In this document: one piece after another, positions 1-5,878 of the stretch
Numbering within the stretch: position 1 is the first letter of the stretch
Layout of the letters: each line of letters opens with the position of its first letter
DNA from: Novosphingobium sp.
GTDB taxonomy: Bacteria > Pseudomonadota > Alphaproteobacteria > Sphingomonadales > Sphingomonadaceae
Direction: 5' to 3'
Length of the DNA: 6,407 nucleotides
Assembly: GCA_021299075.1 (NCBI GenBank)
Contig: JAJTFU010000148.1
Location: 1 to 6,407, forward strand
The notes under the pieces: model-generated
What the model saw: the letters and a program-made list of their open reading frames with translations, nothing else
Told to the model about the DNA's origin: nothing
Databases searched by the model: none
Made by a program: the position numbers and the translations under genes

Positions 1-518
1 GCATGGACGCGACGCTGGAAGGCATCGCGGGCGTCAAGCTGCTGCAGGAAGGCGGTGCACTGACCGCCGCTACCTCCAGCCAGATCTGCGATGGTTCCTC
101 GGCCGCGCTGGTCGTCTCGGAAGAAGCGCTGAAGCGCTACAATCTGACCCCGCTGGCCCGGATCCACACCCTGACCGTGACCGCCGGCGACCCGGTGATC
201 ATGCTGGAAGAGCCGCTGTTCGCGACCGACAAGGCGCTTGCCAAGGCCGGCCTGAAGATCGGCGACATCGACCTTTACGAAGTCAACGAAGCCTTCGCTT
301 CGGTGCCGATGGCCTGGCTCAAGCACACCGGCGCCGATCCTGAAAAGCTCAACGTCAATGGCGGCGCGATCGCGCTGGGCCACCCGCTGGGCGCTTCGGG
401 TACCAAGCTGATGTCGACGCTGCTGAACGCGCTGAAGGCGCGCGGCGGCAAGTATGGCCTGCAAACCATGTGCGAAGGCGGCGGCGTCGCCAATGTCACC
501 ATCGTGGAAATGGTCTGA
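1..518 (+). CDS. Thiolase (acetyl-CoA C-acyltransferase), C-terminal part
   Basis: Only the last ~171 codons of the gene lie in the window; the frame is open to the left edge, so the ATG at position 3 is an internal Met and not the start. The visible part is the C-terminal thiolase domain. It shows NEAFA at residues 95-99 of the visible protein, the GHPLGASG motif with the active-site His at 127, and the CEGGG motif with the second catalytic Cys at 157. In the family, the His activates the acylated Cys, which lies upstream and off the window, and the CxG Cys acts as acid/base. Thiolases cleave 3-ketoacyl-CoA with CoA, or run the reverse condensation, in the cytoplasm. The next gene, a 3-hydroxyacyl-CoA dehydrogenase, starts 26 nt downstream, and a crotonase follows it. 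This favours a degradative role in beta-oxidation of a fatty acid or aromatic/terpenoid side chain. The substrate cannot be read from this fragment. Confidence 0.93.
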   Translation, partial: MDATLEGIAGVKLLQEGGALTAATSSQICDGSSAALVVSEEALKRYNLTPLARIHTLTVTAGDPVIMLEEPLFATDKALAKAGLKIGDIDLYEVNEAFASVPMAWLKHTGADPEKLNVNGGAIALGHPLGASGTKLMSTLLNALKARGGKYGLQTMCEGGGVANVTIVEMV

Positions 519-544
519 AATTCAACTGAACCGGAGTTATTGAA

Positions 545-1327
545 ATGAAACTCGACAACACTGTTGCTGCGGTCGTCACCGGCGGCGCTTCGGGCCTTGG
601 TGCCGCCACCGCCCGTGCGCTGGCCGCCAAGGGCGTGAAGGTCGCGATTTTCGACCTGCAGGAAGAGAAGGGCAAGGCTATCGCCGCCGAAATCGGCGGC
701 GTGTTCTGCGAATGCAACGTGACCGACGATGCTTCGGTCGATGCCGCCTTCGCCAAGGCCCGCGAAGCCCATGGGCAGGAGCGGATCCTGGTCAACTGCG
801 CCGGCACCGGCAATGCGATCAAGACCGCCAGCCGCAGCAAGGAAGACGGCTCGATCAAGCACTTCCCGATGGATGCCTTCAACTGGATCATCCAGATCAA
901 CCTGGTCGGCACTTTCCGCTGCATCGCCAAGTCGGCGGCCGGCATGATGACGCTGGAGCCGCAGGAACACGGTGATCGCGGCGCGATCGTCAACACCGCC
1001 TCGGTTGCTGCCGAAGACGGCCAGATGGGCCAGGCGGCCTACTCGGCATCGAAGGGCGGCGTGGTCGGCATGACCTTGCCGATTGCGCGCGACCTCGCCA
1101 GCGAGAAGATCCGTGTCAACACCATCCTGCCGGGCATCTTCGACACCCCGCTGCTGGCCGGCGCGCCGCAGAACGTGCGCGATGCGCTGGGCGCCTCGGT
1201 GCTCAACCCCAAGCGCCTCGGCAACCCGGACGAGTACGCCAACCTCGCCATGTGCATGATCGAGAACGGCTACTTCAACGGCGAAGATGTCCGCCTCGAT
1301 GGCGGCATCCGCATGGCGCCGCGCTAA
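545..1327 (+). CDS. SDR-family 3-hydroxyacyl-CoA dehydrogenase (HSD10/type II-like)
   Basis: A 260-residue classical short-chain dehydrogenase. It has the cofactor loop TGGASGLG at residues 12-19, Asp37 after the second strand (which favours NAD over NADP), NCAG at 84-87, the structural Asn119, catalytic Ser153, and YSASK with Tyr166 and Lys170. Beyond the generic SDR motifs, it resembles the mitochondrial type II 3-hydroxyacyl-CoA dehydrogenase (HSD17B10). Shared features are the ASVAAEDGQMGQAAYSASKGG stretch, GMTLPIARDLA, RLGNPDEYA and an LDGGIRM tail. The expected reaction is NAD-dependent oxidation of 3-hydroxyacyl-CoA to 3-ketoacyl-CoA, which feeds the adjacent thiolase. The start is supported by GGAG at 533-536, 8 nt before the ATG. 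It is probably co-transcribed with the thiolase and with the crotonase that begins 64 nt after its stop. Activity on steroids or other alcohols is possible, because HSD10 enzymes are broad. Confidence 0.9.
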   Translation: MKLDNTVAAVVTGGASGLGAATARALAAKGVKVAIFDLQEEKGKAIAAEIGGVFCECNVTDDASVDAAFAKAREAHGQERILVNCAGTGNAIKTASRSKEDGSIKHFPMDAFNWIIQINLVGTFRCIAKSAAGMMTLEPQEHGDRGAIVNTASVAAEDGQMGQAAYSASKGGVVGMTLPIARDLASEKIRVNTILPGIFDTPLLAGAPQNVRDALGASVLNPKRLGNPDEYANLAMCMIENGYFNGEDVRLDGGIRMAPR

Positions 1328-1340
1328 GCAACAGGAAACT

Positions 1341-1369
1341 GGCCGGGCGTCACTGGTTGGCGCCCGGCC
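1341..1369 (+). repeat. Perfect 9-bp inverted repeat between dehydrogenase and crotonase genes
   Basis: GGCCGGGCG at 1341-1349 is matched exactly by CGCCCGGCC at 1361-1369, with an 11-nt loop. It begins 13 nt after the dehydrogenase stop and ends 11 nt before the ribosome-binding purine run of the next gene. There is no T-run after it, so a strong intrinsic terminator is unlikely. An mRNA-stability or processing hairpin, partial attenuation, or an operator for the TetR protein encoded downstream are all open. The inverted repeat is seen directly; its role is not known. Confidence 0.7.
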
Positions 1370-1380
1370 GCACCCTCCCC

Positions 1381-1389
1381 GGGAGAGAG
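1381..1389 (+). promoter_or_regulatory. Ribosome-binding site fixing the crotonase start
   Basis: The purine run GGGAGAGAG ends 2 nt before the ATG at 1392, and its GGGAG core (1381-1385) sits 6 nt before it. The same frame is open further upstream, from an ATG at 1287 inside the dehydrogenase gene. This site and the alignment of the crotonase N-terminus make 1392 the better start. Confidence 0.75.
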
Positions 1390-1391
1390 AC

Positions 1392-2264
1392 ATGGGCTAT
1401 TCGCAGATCGACCTTCACATTGGCGAAGGCATTGCCACCCTGACGCTCAACCGACCGGAGAAGATGAACGCCTTCACCGGCACGATGATGAACGAGATCA
1501 TCGATGCCATGGACCGGACCGACGCTGATGACAGAGTCCGGGCGGTGATCTTTACCGGCGCGGGCGAACGCGCTTTTTGCGCCGGAGCCGACCTGACCCC
1601 CGAAGACGGCCGCGCGGTCTTTTCGGATTCCACCCCGGTCGAAGACCTGTCCGATCCGCGCGTCCGCGACGGCGGCGGGCTGCTGACGCTGCGGCTGTTC
1701 CAGTCGAAGAAGCCGCTGATCTCGGCCTGCAATGGCGCCGCCGTGGGCGTGGGCGTGACCATGCAATTGCCGATGGATATCCGCCTTGCCAGCGACAACG
1801 CCCGCTATGGCTTTGTCTTTGCGCGGCGCGGGATCGTGCCCGAAGCCTGCTCCAGCTGGTTCCTGCCCAAGATCGTCGGGATCAACCAGGCGCTCGAATG
1901 GTGCATGACCGGCCGCATTTTCGGAGCCGAGGAAGCGCTCAAGGGCGGGCTGGTCCGTTCGGTCCATGCGCCGGGCGAACTGATCGATTTAGCGCGCGGC
2001 CTGGCGCGCGAGATTGCGGATAACACTTCCGCCGTTTCGGTCGCCATGACCCGCGCGATGCTATGGCGAATCCCCTCGGGCGATCACCCGATGACGGCCC
2101 ATAAGGTCGACAGCCGGGCGATCTATCGCCTGTCGAAAGGCGCCGATGCCAAGGAAGGTGTGCAAAGCTTCCTCGAAAAGCGCCCACCTGCCTTTCCGCT
2201 ACAGGTTTCGAGCGATATGCCTGACTTCTATCCTTGGTGGGGAGAGGAGCCGCCCTTCGCATGA
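1392..2264 (+). CDS. Crotonase-family enoyl-CoA hydratase/isomerase-like protein
   Basis: A 290-residue crotonase-fold protein acting on acyl-CoA thioesters. The N-terminal strand and TLNRPEKMNAF (residues 17-28) are typical. The two oxyanion-hole segments are FCAGADL (62-68) and NGAAVGVGV (114-122). The region from 114 to 152 aligns without gaps to rat mitochondrial enoyl-CoA hydratase. In that alignment the two hydratase glutamates (Glu144 and Glu164) fall on Thr123 and Phe143. A single acid, Glu151 in VPEACSSWF, falls where dienoyl-CoA isomerase and 4-chlorobenzoyl-CoA dehalogenase carry their catalytic Asp. Hydratase activity is therefore doubtful; an isomerase or other crotonase reaction is a fair inference. 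The tail (FLEKRPPAFP, then a PDFYPWW segment) belongs to a widespread subfamily usually named only enoyl-CoA hydratase. The gene sits after the dehydrogenase and thiolase, and its stop overlaps the TetR start by 4 nt, so the set is probably one regulated operon. Confidence 0.9.
   Translation: MGYSQIDLHIGEGIATLTLNRPEKMNAFTGTMMNEIIDAMDRTDADDRVRAVIFTGAGERAFCAGADLTPEDGRAVFSDSTPVEDLSDPRVRDGGGLLTLRLFQSKKPLISACNGAAVGVGVTMQLPMDIRLASDNARYGFVFARRGIVPEACSSWFLPKIVGINQALEWCMTGRIFGAEEALKGGLVRSVHAPGELIDLARGLAREIADNTSAVSVAMTRAMLWRIPSGDHPMTAHKVDSRAIYRLSKGADAKEGVQSFLEKRPPAFPLQVSSDMPDFYPWWGEEPPFA
2241..2249 (+). promoter_or_regulatory. Ribosome-binding site for the TetR gene, inside the crotonase 3' end
   Basis: GGAGAGGAG lies within the last codons of the crotonase gene, 11 nt before the ATG at 2261. 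It supports that ATG over a TTG at 2234, which would sit upstream of this site and extend the overlap to 31 nt. Confidence 0.65.
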
Positions 2265-2893
2265 GCCAGCTGGCTGTTGATCAGAACGACGCCCCCGAGG
2301 GCGCACGCGAACTGCTGCTGCATACCGCTTCGACGATCATGCGCGAAGGCGATATCGTCGATATCTCGCTGTCCGAGCTGTCGCTGCGATCGGGGCTCAA
2401 TTCGGCGCTGGTGAAGTACTACTTCGGGAACAAGGCCGGGCTGATGAAGGCCCTGCTCGATCGCGACATGCAGGGCATCGTTCATGCAGTCGATGCGTTG
2501 ATGTCGAAGGAGTGGGATCCCGAAGCCCGGCTGCGGCACCACATCGGCAAGATGGTCGATACCTATTACGAGACGCCCTACCTCAACCGCTTGCTGATGC
2601 GGCTGGTGCGCGAAAGCGATCCCGAGGAAGCGCACCGGATCGCAGATTCCTATCTGACTCCGCTCAGCCGCGCCTATGACCGGCTGATCAAGGACGGGGT
2701 CAAGCGGGGCGTCTTCCGCAAGGTCGATCCGCAGTTGTTCTATTTTACCGCGACAGGCGCCTGCGACCGGTTCTTCTCTTCGCGCTTGGTGCTCAAGCAC
2801 TGCTACGATACCGAGGCGCTGACCGAAGAGCTGCGCGACCGCTATCGCGAACACTGCATCGATTTCATCATGGCGGGGATCCTCGCGCACTGA
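2261..2893 (+). CDS. TetR-family transcriptional regulator
   Basis: A 210-residue protein with the TetR layout: an N-terminal three-helix DNA-binding domain followed by an all-helical ligand/dimer domain. The helix-turn-helix spans about residues 35-57, with ISLSELSLRSGLNSALVKYYF, and the following YYFGNKAGLMKALL is the usual family signature just after the recognition helix. The C-terminal part (about 75-210) is too variable to name a ligand. The ATG overlaps the crotonase stop as ATGA (2261-2264), which suggests translational coupling. By analogy with other TetR proteins encoded within beta-oxidation clusters, it likely represses this operon and is released by an acyl-CoA intermediate; this is inference. 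Possible operators are the inverted repeat at 1341-1369 or a site upstream of the window. Confidence 0.9.
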   Translation: MSQLAVDQNDAPEGARELLLHTASTIMREGDIVDISLSELSLRSGLNSALVKYYFGNKAGLMKALLDRDMQGIVHAVDALMSKEWDPEARLRHHIGKMVDTYYETPYLNRLLMRLVRESDPEEAHRIADSYLTPLSRAYDRLIKDGVKRGVFRKVDPQLFYFTATGACDRFFSSRLVLKHCYDTEALTEELRDRYREHCIDFIMAGILAH

Positions 2894-2909
2894 CGAGCGG
2901 AGATCTGGC

Positions 2910-3776
2910 ATGAGTACCTGGCATATCGGTGTAATCGGCGGCTCCGGCCTGGCCGGCGGGGTAGGGCTTGAGAACGCGCAGGAAATCGCGATTGAAAGCC
3001 CGTTTGGGGAACCTTCGGCGGCAGTGGCCACCGGCACGCTCGCGGGTGTCCGCGTGACCTTCCTGCCGCGGCACGGGATTGGTCATTCAATCCCACCCGC
3101 ATCGGTCAACTACCGCGCCAATGTGGACGTGCTGAAGCGCTGCGGGGTGACCGATGTAATCGCCCTGTCGGCCATCGGTTCCTTGCGCGCGGACATGGCG
3201 CCGGGGCAGATGGTTGCCGTGAACCAGTTCATTGACCGCACGGTCAGCCGCCCGGCCAGCTTCTTCGGACCCGGCCTGGTCGCCCATGTCAGTCTGGCCG
3301 ATCCGGTCTGTCCGCGCCTGTCAGCCGCGCTGGCCGATGCGGTCGAGGGTGAGGGTGGCACGGTCCATCGCGGCGCTACCTATGTCGCCATCGAAGGCCC
3401 GCAGTTCTCAACCCGCGCTGAAAGCCTGCTCTATCGCAAGTGGGGTGGGGACGTGATCGGGATGACTGCCATGCCCGAGGCGCGCCTCGCTCGCGAGGCC
3501 GAGCTGCCCTATGCGCTGCTGGGCATGGTCACCGATTATGACAGCTGGCGTAGCGGCGAAGCCGGCGTGGAGGCGAGCGAAGTCATGGCCGTCATGCAGG
3601 CCAATGTTGCGCTGGCCGGCAAGGTGCTGCGCCGGTTCCTCGCGACCTTGCCGCATGAGCGCGAGCGGAGTCCGATCGACCAGACGCTCGACCATGCCAT
3701 CATGACTGCCAAGGCGCAGCGCGATCCGGTGCTGGTGGCCAAGCTGGATGCGATAGCGGGAAGGGTGCTGCGATGA
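2910..3776 (+). CDS. mtnP: 5'-methylthioadenosine phosphorylase-like (MTAP/PNP family)
   Basis: A 288-residue protein of the trimeric purine nucleoside phosphorylase superfamily, MTAP branch. The usual MTAP length is about 280-300. It shows the phosphate loop GGSGL (10-14), FLPRHGIGH (51-59), NYRANVDVLKRCGV (67-80), the EGPQFSTRAE block (162-171), GMTAMPEA (184-191) and MVTDYDSW (206-213). Asp209 and Asp211 correspond to the Asp pair that binds the 6-amino group of adenine in MTAP; 6-oxopurine phosphorylases have Asn there. The expected reaction is methylthioadenosine plus phosphate giving adenine and 5-methylthioribose-1-phosphate, in cytoplasmic sulfur/purine salvage. Some bacterial members instead use methylthioinosine, so the base preference is not certain. 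GGAG at 2899-2902 lies 7 nt before the ATG. It follows the TetR gene by 16 nt and overlaps the next gene by 4 nt, so it is probably co-transcribed, though it has no obvious metabolic link to either neighbour. Confidence 0.88.
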   Translation: MSTWHIGVIGGSGLAGGVGLENAQEIAIESPFGEPSAAVATGTLAGVRVTFLPRHGIGHSIPPASVNYRANVDVLKRCGVTDVIALSAIGSLRADMAPGQMVAVNQFIDRTVSRPASFFGPGLVAHVSLADPVCPRLSAALADAVEGEGGTVHRGATYVAIEGPQFSTRAESLLYRKWGGDVIGMTAMPEARLAREAELPYALLGMVTDYDSWRSGEAGVEASEVMAVMQANVALAGKVLRRFLATLPHERERSPIDQTLDHAIMTAKAQRDPVLVAKLDAIAGRVLR

Positions 3777-4405
3777 GCGAGCTGGTTCTGTACGACTACT
3801 GGCGCTCTTCCGCAGCATATCGCGTGCGGATCGCGATGAACCTGAAAGGCCTGTCCTGGACTTCGCACCAGGTCGATCTGGCAGCGGGCGAACAGGGCGG
3901 GGATGCGCACCGCGCGCGCAATCCGCTGGGGCTCGTTCCGGTGCTGGAGGTTGACGGTGAGGCGATCGCCCAGTCGTTGGCAATTATCGACTATCTCGAT
4001 GCGCGCTGGCCGGAGCCACGCCTGCTCCCGGCGGATCCGATGGCCCGGGCCCATGTGCTGGGCCGGGCGATGACGATCATTTCCGAGGTCCATCCGCTCC
4101 AGAACCTGCGCGTCCAAAATTTCCTGCGCGATGACCTGGGCGTCGATGCTGACGGGATCACCCGCTGGCTGCACCGTTGGCTGGGCGATGGCTTGGCCGC
4201 GCTGGAAGCCGATGCGCCGGAACATGGCCTGTTCGGCGGCAAAGAGCCGAACCTGATCGACCTATGCCTTGTCCCGCAGATGTACAGCGCGCGCCGTTTT
4301 GCTGTGCCGCTAGAGCCTTTACCGCGCCTGGTGCGGATTGATGAGGCGTTGCGGGCGATCCCGGCCATAGCAGCTTCGGCACCTGAAGCGGTGAAGCCGG
4401 CCTGA
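3773..4405 (+). CDS. maiA: Maleylacetoacetate isomerase (zeta-class GST)
   Basis: A 210-residue soluble glutathione transferase of the zeta class. The N-terminal thioredoxin-like domain carries DYWRSSAAYRVRIAMNLKG (8-26). Ser12/Ser13 correspond to the catalytic SSCSWR motif of human GSTZ1, the Cys being Ala here, as in many bacterial members. The cis-Pro VP follows at 55-56, and QSLAIIDYL (67-75) includes the glutathione-contacting Ser68. The helical C-terminal domain has the family block HPLQNLRVQNFL (107-118). The enzyme isomerises maleylacetoacetate to fumarylacetoacetate using glutathione, the next-to-last step of tyrosine/homogentisate degradation; maleylpyruvate isomerase is a close alternative. 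The start overlaps the phosphorylase stop as ATGA (3773-3776). A fumarylacetoacetate hydrolase family gene, which would use its product, lies just past the MarR gene, which supports the MaiA call, although that copy appears broken. Confidence 0.88.
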   Translation: MSELVLYDYWRSSAAYRVRIAMNLKGLSWTSHQVDLAAGEQGGDAHRARNPLGLVPVLEVDGEAIAQSLAIIDYLDARWPEPRLLPADPMARAHVLGRAMTIISEVHPLQNLRVQNFLRDDLGVDADGITRWLHRWLGDGLAALEADAPEHGLFGGKEPNLIDLCLVPQMYSARRFAVPLEPLPRLVRIDEALRAIPAIAASAPEAVKPA

Positions 4406-4411
4406 CTCTGC

Positions 4412-4443
4412 TTGGCGCAGCAAACCGGTTGCACTAGAAACCG
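4412..4443 (+). promoter_or_regulatory. Candidate promoter/operator before the MarR gene
   Basis: The 43-nt gap between maiA and the MarR gene has an 8-bp palindrome, AACCGGTT (4423-4430). It also has a wider inverted repeat with arms CGGTT (4426-4430) and AACCG (4439-4443), the size expected of a MarR-dimer operator. TTGGCG (4412-4417) and TAGAAA (4435-4440), 17 nt apart, could be weak -35 and -10 boxes overlapped by that repeat, which would suit autorepression. No Shine-Dalgarno is visible before the ATG at 4449, and a start site near 4447 would give an almost leaderless mRNA. The repeats are seen directly; promoter and operator roles are inferred. Confidence 0.4.
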
Positions 4444-4448
4444 ATTCG

Positions 4449-4925
4449 ATGACCCAAGACACTTCCCGCCTGGCGGATTTCCTGCCCTACCTGCTGTCGG
4501 TCACCACCAATGCGGTGAGTGACATGATCGCCAGTGAATACCGCGCCCGGTTTGGGCTCAAGATTCCTGAATGGCGCGTCATGGCCGTGCTCGGCGATGC
4601 CGGGCCGCAAACCCAGCGCAGCCTGGTTGGCGCCACGCGGATGGACAAGGTGGCGGTCAACCGCGCCTGCAAGGTGCTGGTCGATCGCGGACTGGTGACG
4701 CGCAGTCCCAACGCCGATGACGGCCGCTCGCATCACATCGAACTGACCGCTGCGGGCCGGGCGGTACATGGCGAGATCATGCCGTTGGCGCTGGAGATGG
4801 AGCGGCGGCTGTTTGCCTCGCTTTCGGCGGCAGAACGCAAGGACTTCAAGGCGCTGCTGGCGCGGATCACCGCGCGGGTGGCCGAACTGGAAGGCACCGC
4901 CGAGCCCAAGGAGCTGACCCGATGA
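4449..4925 (+). CDS. MarR-family transcriptional regulator
   Basis: A 158-residue winged-helix protein of the MarR family, normal in length. N-terminal helices (about 5-35) for dimerisation are followed by the PEWRVMAVLG helix (about 40-49). The DNA-binding region comes next: QRSLVGATRMDKVAVNRACKVLVDRGLV is the helix-turn-helix (about 56-83), and RSPNADDGRSHHIELTAAG is the wing (about 85-103) with the conserved DxR Asp and Arg. A C-terminal dimer helix follows. Such proteins usually repress adjacent catabolic genes until a phenolic or aromatic-acid ligand binds. Here the stop overlaps the start of the fumarylacetoacetate hydrolase family gene as ATGA (4922-4925), and maiA lies directly upstream, so control of homogentisate breakdown is the likely role. 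The ligand cannot be seen. The ATG at 4449 has no clear ribosome-binding site, which fits a leaderless transcript. Confidence 0.9.
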   Translation: MTQDTSRLADFLPYLLSVTTNAVSDMIASEYRARFGLKIPEWRVMAVLGDAGPQTQRSLVGATRMDKVAVNRACKVLVDRGLVTRSPNADDGRSHHIELTAAGRAVHGEIMPLALEMERRLFASLSAAERKDFKALLARITARVAELEGTAEPKELTR

Positions 4926-5804
4926 AACTCGCAAGCCTTCCCGGAGGGCGCGACGGGCGCCTTGCCGTGGTCAGCACCGATCTGGCCTGGTGCGCCGATG
5001 CTTCGCATCTGGTGCCGACACTGCAGGCGGCGCTCGACGACTGGGATCGGCATCTACCGGTGCTGCAGGCCCTGGCGCAAGGCCCGCGGGGCAGAGCTGC
5101 CGGAGAGCTTTTGGCACGATCCTTTGATGTACCAGGGCGGCAGCGACGACCTGCGCGGTTCGCGAGCGCCGATCACTTTGGCCGATGAGGCCTGGGGCTG
5201 CGACATGGAAGCCGAGATCTGCGTGGTCACCGGCGATGTGCCGCAGGGCGTCTCGCCCGAGGCGGCGCTTGATCATGTCCGCCTGGTCGGGCTGGTGAAC
5301 GACGTGTCCTTGCGCAACCTCATTCCGGACGAGCTGACGAAGGGCTTTGGCTTTGTCCAGTCGAAGCCAGCCAGTCATTTCTCGCCGGTCTTCGTGACAC
5401 CTGACGAGCTGGGCGATGCCTGGGTAGGCGGGCGGCTCAATCAGGTGCTGCGCGTCGACCTGAACGGCGAGGCGTTCGGCCGGGCCGAGGCGGGCGAGGA
5501 ATGCACCTTCGATTTCGGCACGCTGATCGCGCATCTGGCCAAGACCCGGCGCGTCATGGCTGGATCGATCATCGGTTCGGGCACGGTCTCCAACCGCGAT
5601 CCCGATGGTTCACCCGGGCGGCCGTGCAAGGATGGCGGGCGCGGCTATTCCTGCATTGCCGAGCAGCGGATGATCGAGACCATCGCCACCGGCAAACCGG
5701 TCACGCCGTTCCTGCGCTATGGCGATACGGTCCGTATCGAGATGCGCGACCGCGCCGGCCATTCGATCTTCGGCGCGATCGACCATGCGGTCGTGAAACC
5801 CTGA
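4922..5804 (+). pseudogene. Fumarylacetoacetate hydrolase family gene, broken by internal deletion and frameshift
   Basis: Two halves of one family protein lie in different frames. The 5' part (4922 to about 5077) encodes the usual N-terminus: MKLASLPGGRDG, then LQAALDDWDR, ending LQALA. That frame runs into a stop at 5186-5188. The 3' part, in the other frame, resumes at RKARGAELPESFW (5076 onward). It continues through MYQGGSD, the metal-ligand pair in DMEAEICVV (Glu codons 5208 and 5214), GLVNDVSLRNL (Asp codon 5301), GFVQSKPASHFSP, GSGTVSN and a FGAIDHAVV tail. In intact relatives, as recalled, about 40 residues separate these parts, including a segment of the form WADGSAYVNHVELV. Its Asp and His, seven apart, match mouse FAH Asp126 (metal) and His133 (catalytic base). 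Both are absent here. The total of 883 nt is not a multiple of three, and the deletion must be 3n+2 nt. An internal start at ATG 5127 could give a 225-residue fragment, but without those residues hydrolase activity is not expected. An assembly error is the main alternative. Confidence 0.85.
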
Positions 5805-5814
5805 GACCAACGAA

Positions 5815-5851
5815 ATCGGGCCGGTTCCCCCATTTGGAGAACCGGCCCGAT
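5815..5851. terminator. Bidirectional stem-loop terminator between convergent genes
   Basis: A perfect 13-bp stem (5815-5827 with 5839-5851, left arm ATCGGGCCGGTTC) encloses an 11-nt loop. It starts 11 nt after the hydrolase stop and lies 28 nt from the end of the convergent tadC-like gene. Neither side has a long T-run; the - strand side has only a short T-rich start (TTCGTTGG). Position and stem strength still make it the natural shared transcription end for both genes. Confidence 0.75.
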
Positions 5852-5878
5852 GCGGGTACCCCACCCTGAATGCAGGTC

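Noticed and set aside
1287..1391. Upstream ATG at 1287 as the crotonase start
   Set aside because: It lies inside the dehydrogenase gene, would add 35 residues not found in crotonases, and skips the good ribosome-binding site before 1392.
275..1393. A 372-codon open frame on the - strand opposite the thiolase and dehydrogenase genes
   Set aside because: It is antisense to two clear enzymes, has low-complexity Arg/Ala/Gly/His-rich composition, no recognisable domain and no ribosome-binding site. Long antisense frames are common in GC-rich DNA.
2234..2260. TTG at 2234 as the TetR start
   Set aside because: The ATG at 2261 has a ribosome-binding purine run upstream and the typical ATGA overlap; TTG would add nine residues of crotonase shadow sequence.
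2228..3037. A 269-codon open frame on the - strand opposite the TetR gene
   Set aside because: It is a shadow of the TetR coding sequence that spans its end and the start of the phosphorylase gene; no family features.
3785..3830. Loss of the active-site Cys in the MaiA SSCSWR motif as a sign of inactivity
   Set aside because: SSAAYR-type variants are common in bacterial zeta-class enzymes, and the catalytic Ser is retained.
5060..5100. Programmed ribosomal frameshift joining the two hydrolase frames
   Set aside because: There is no slippery heptamer at the join, and a frameshift would not restore the roughly 40 missing residues that include the active-site Asp and His.
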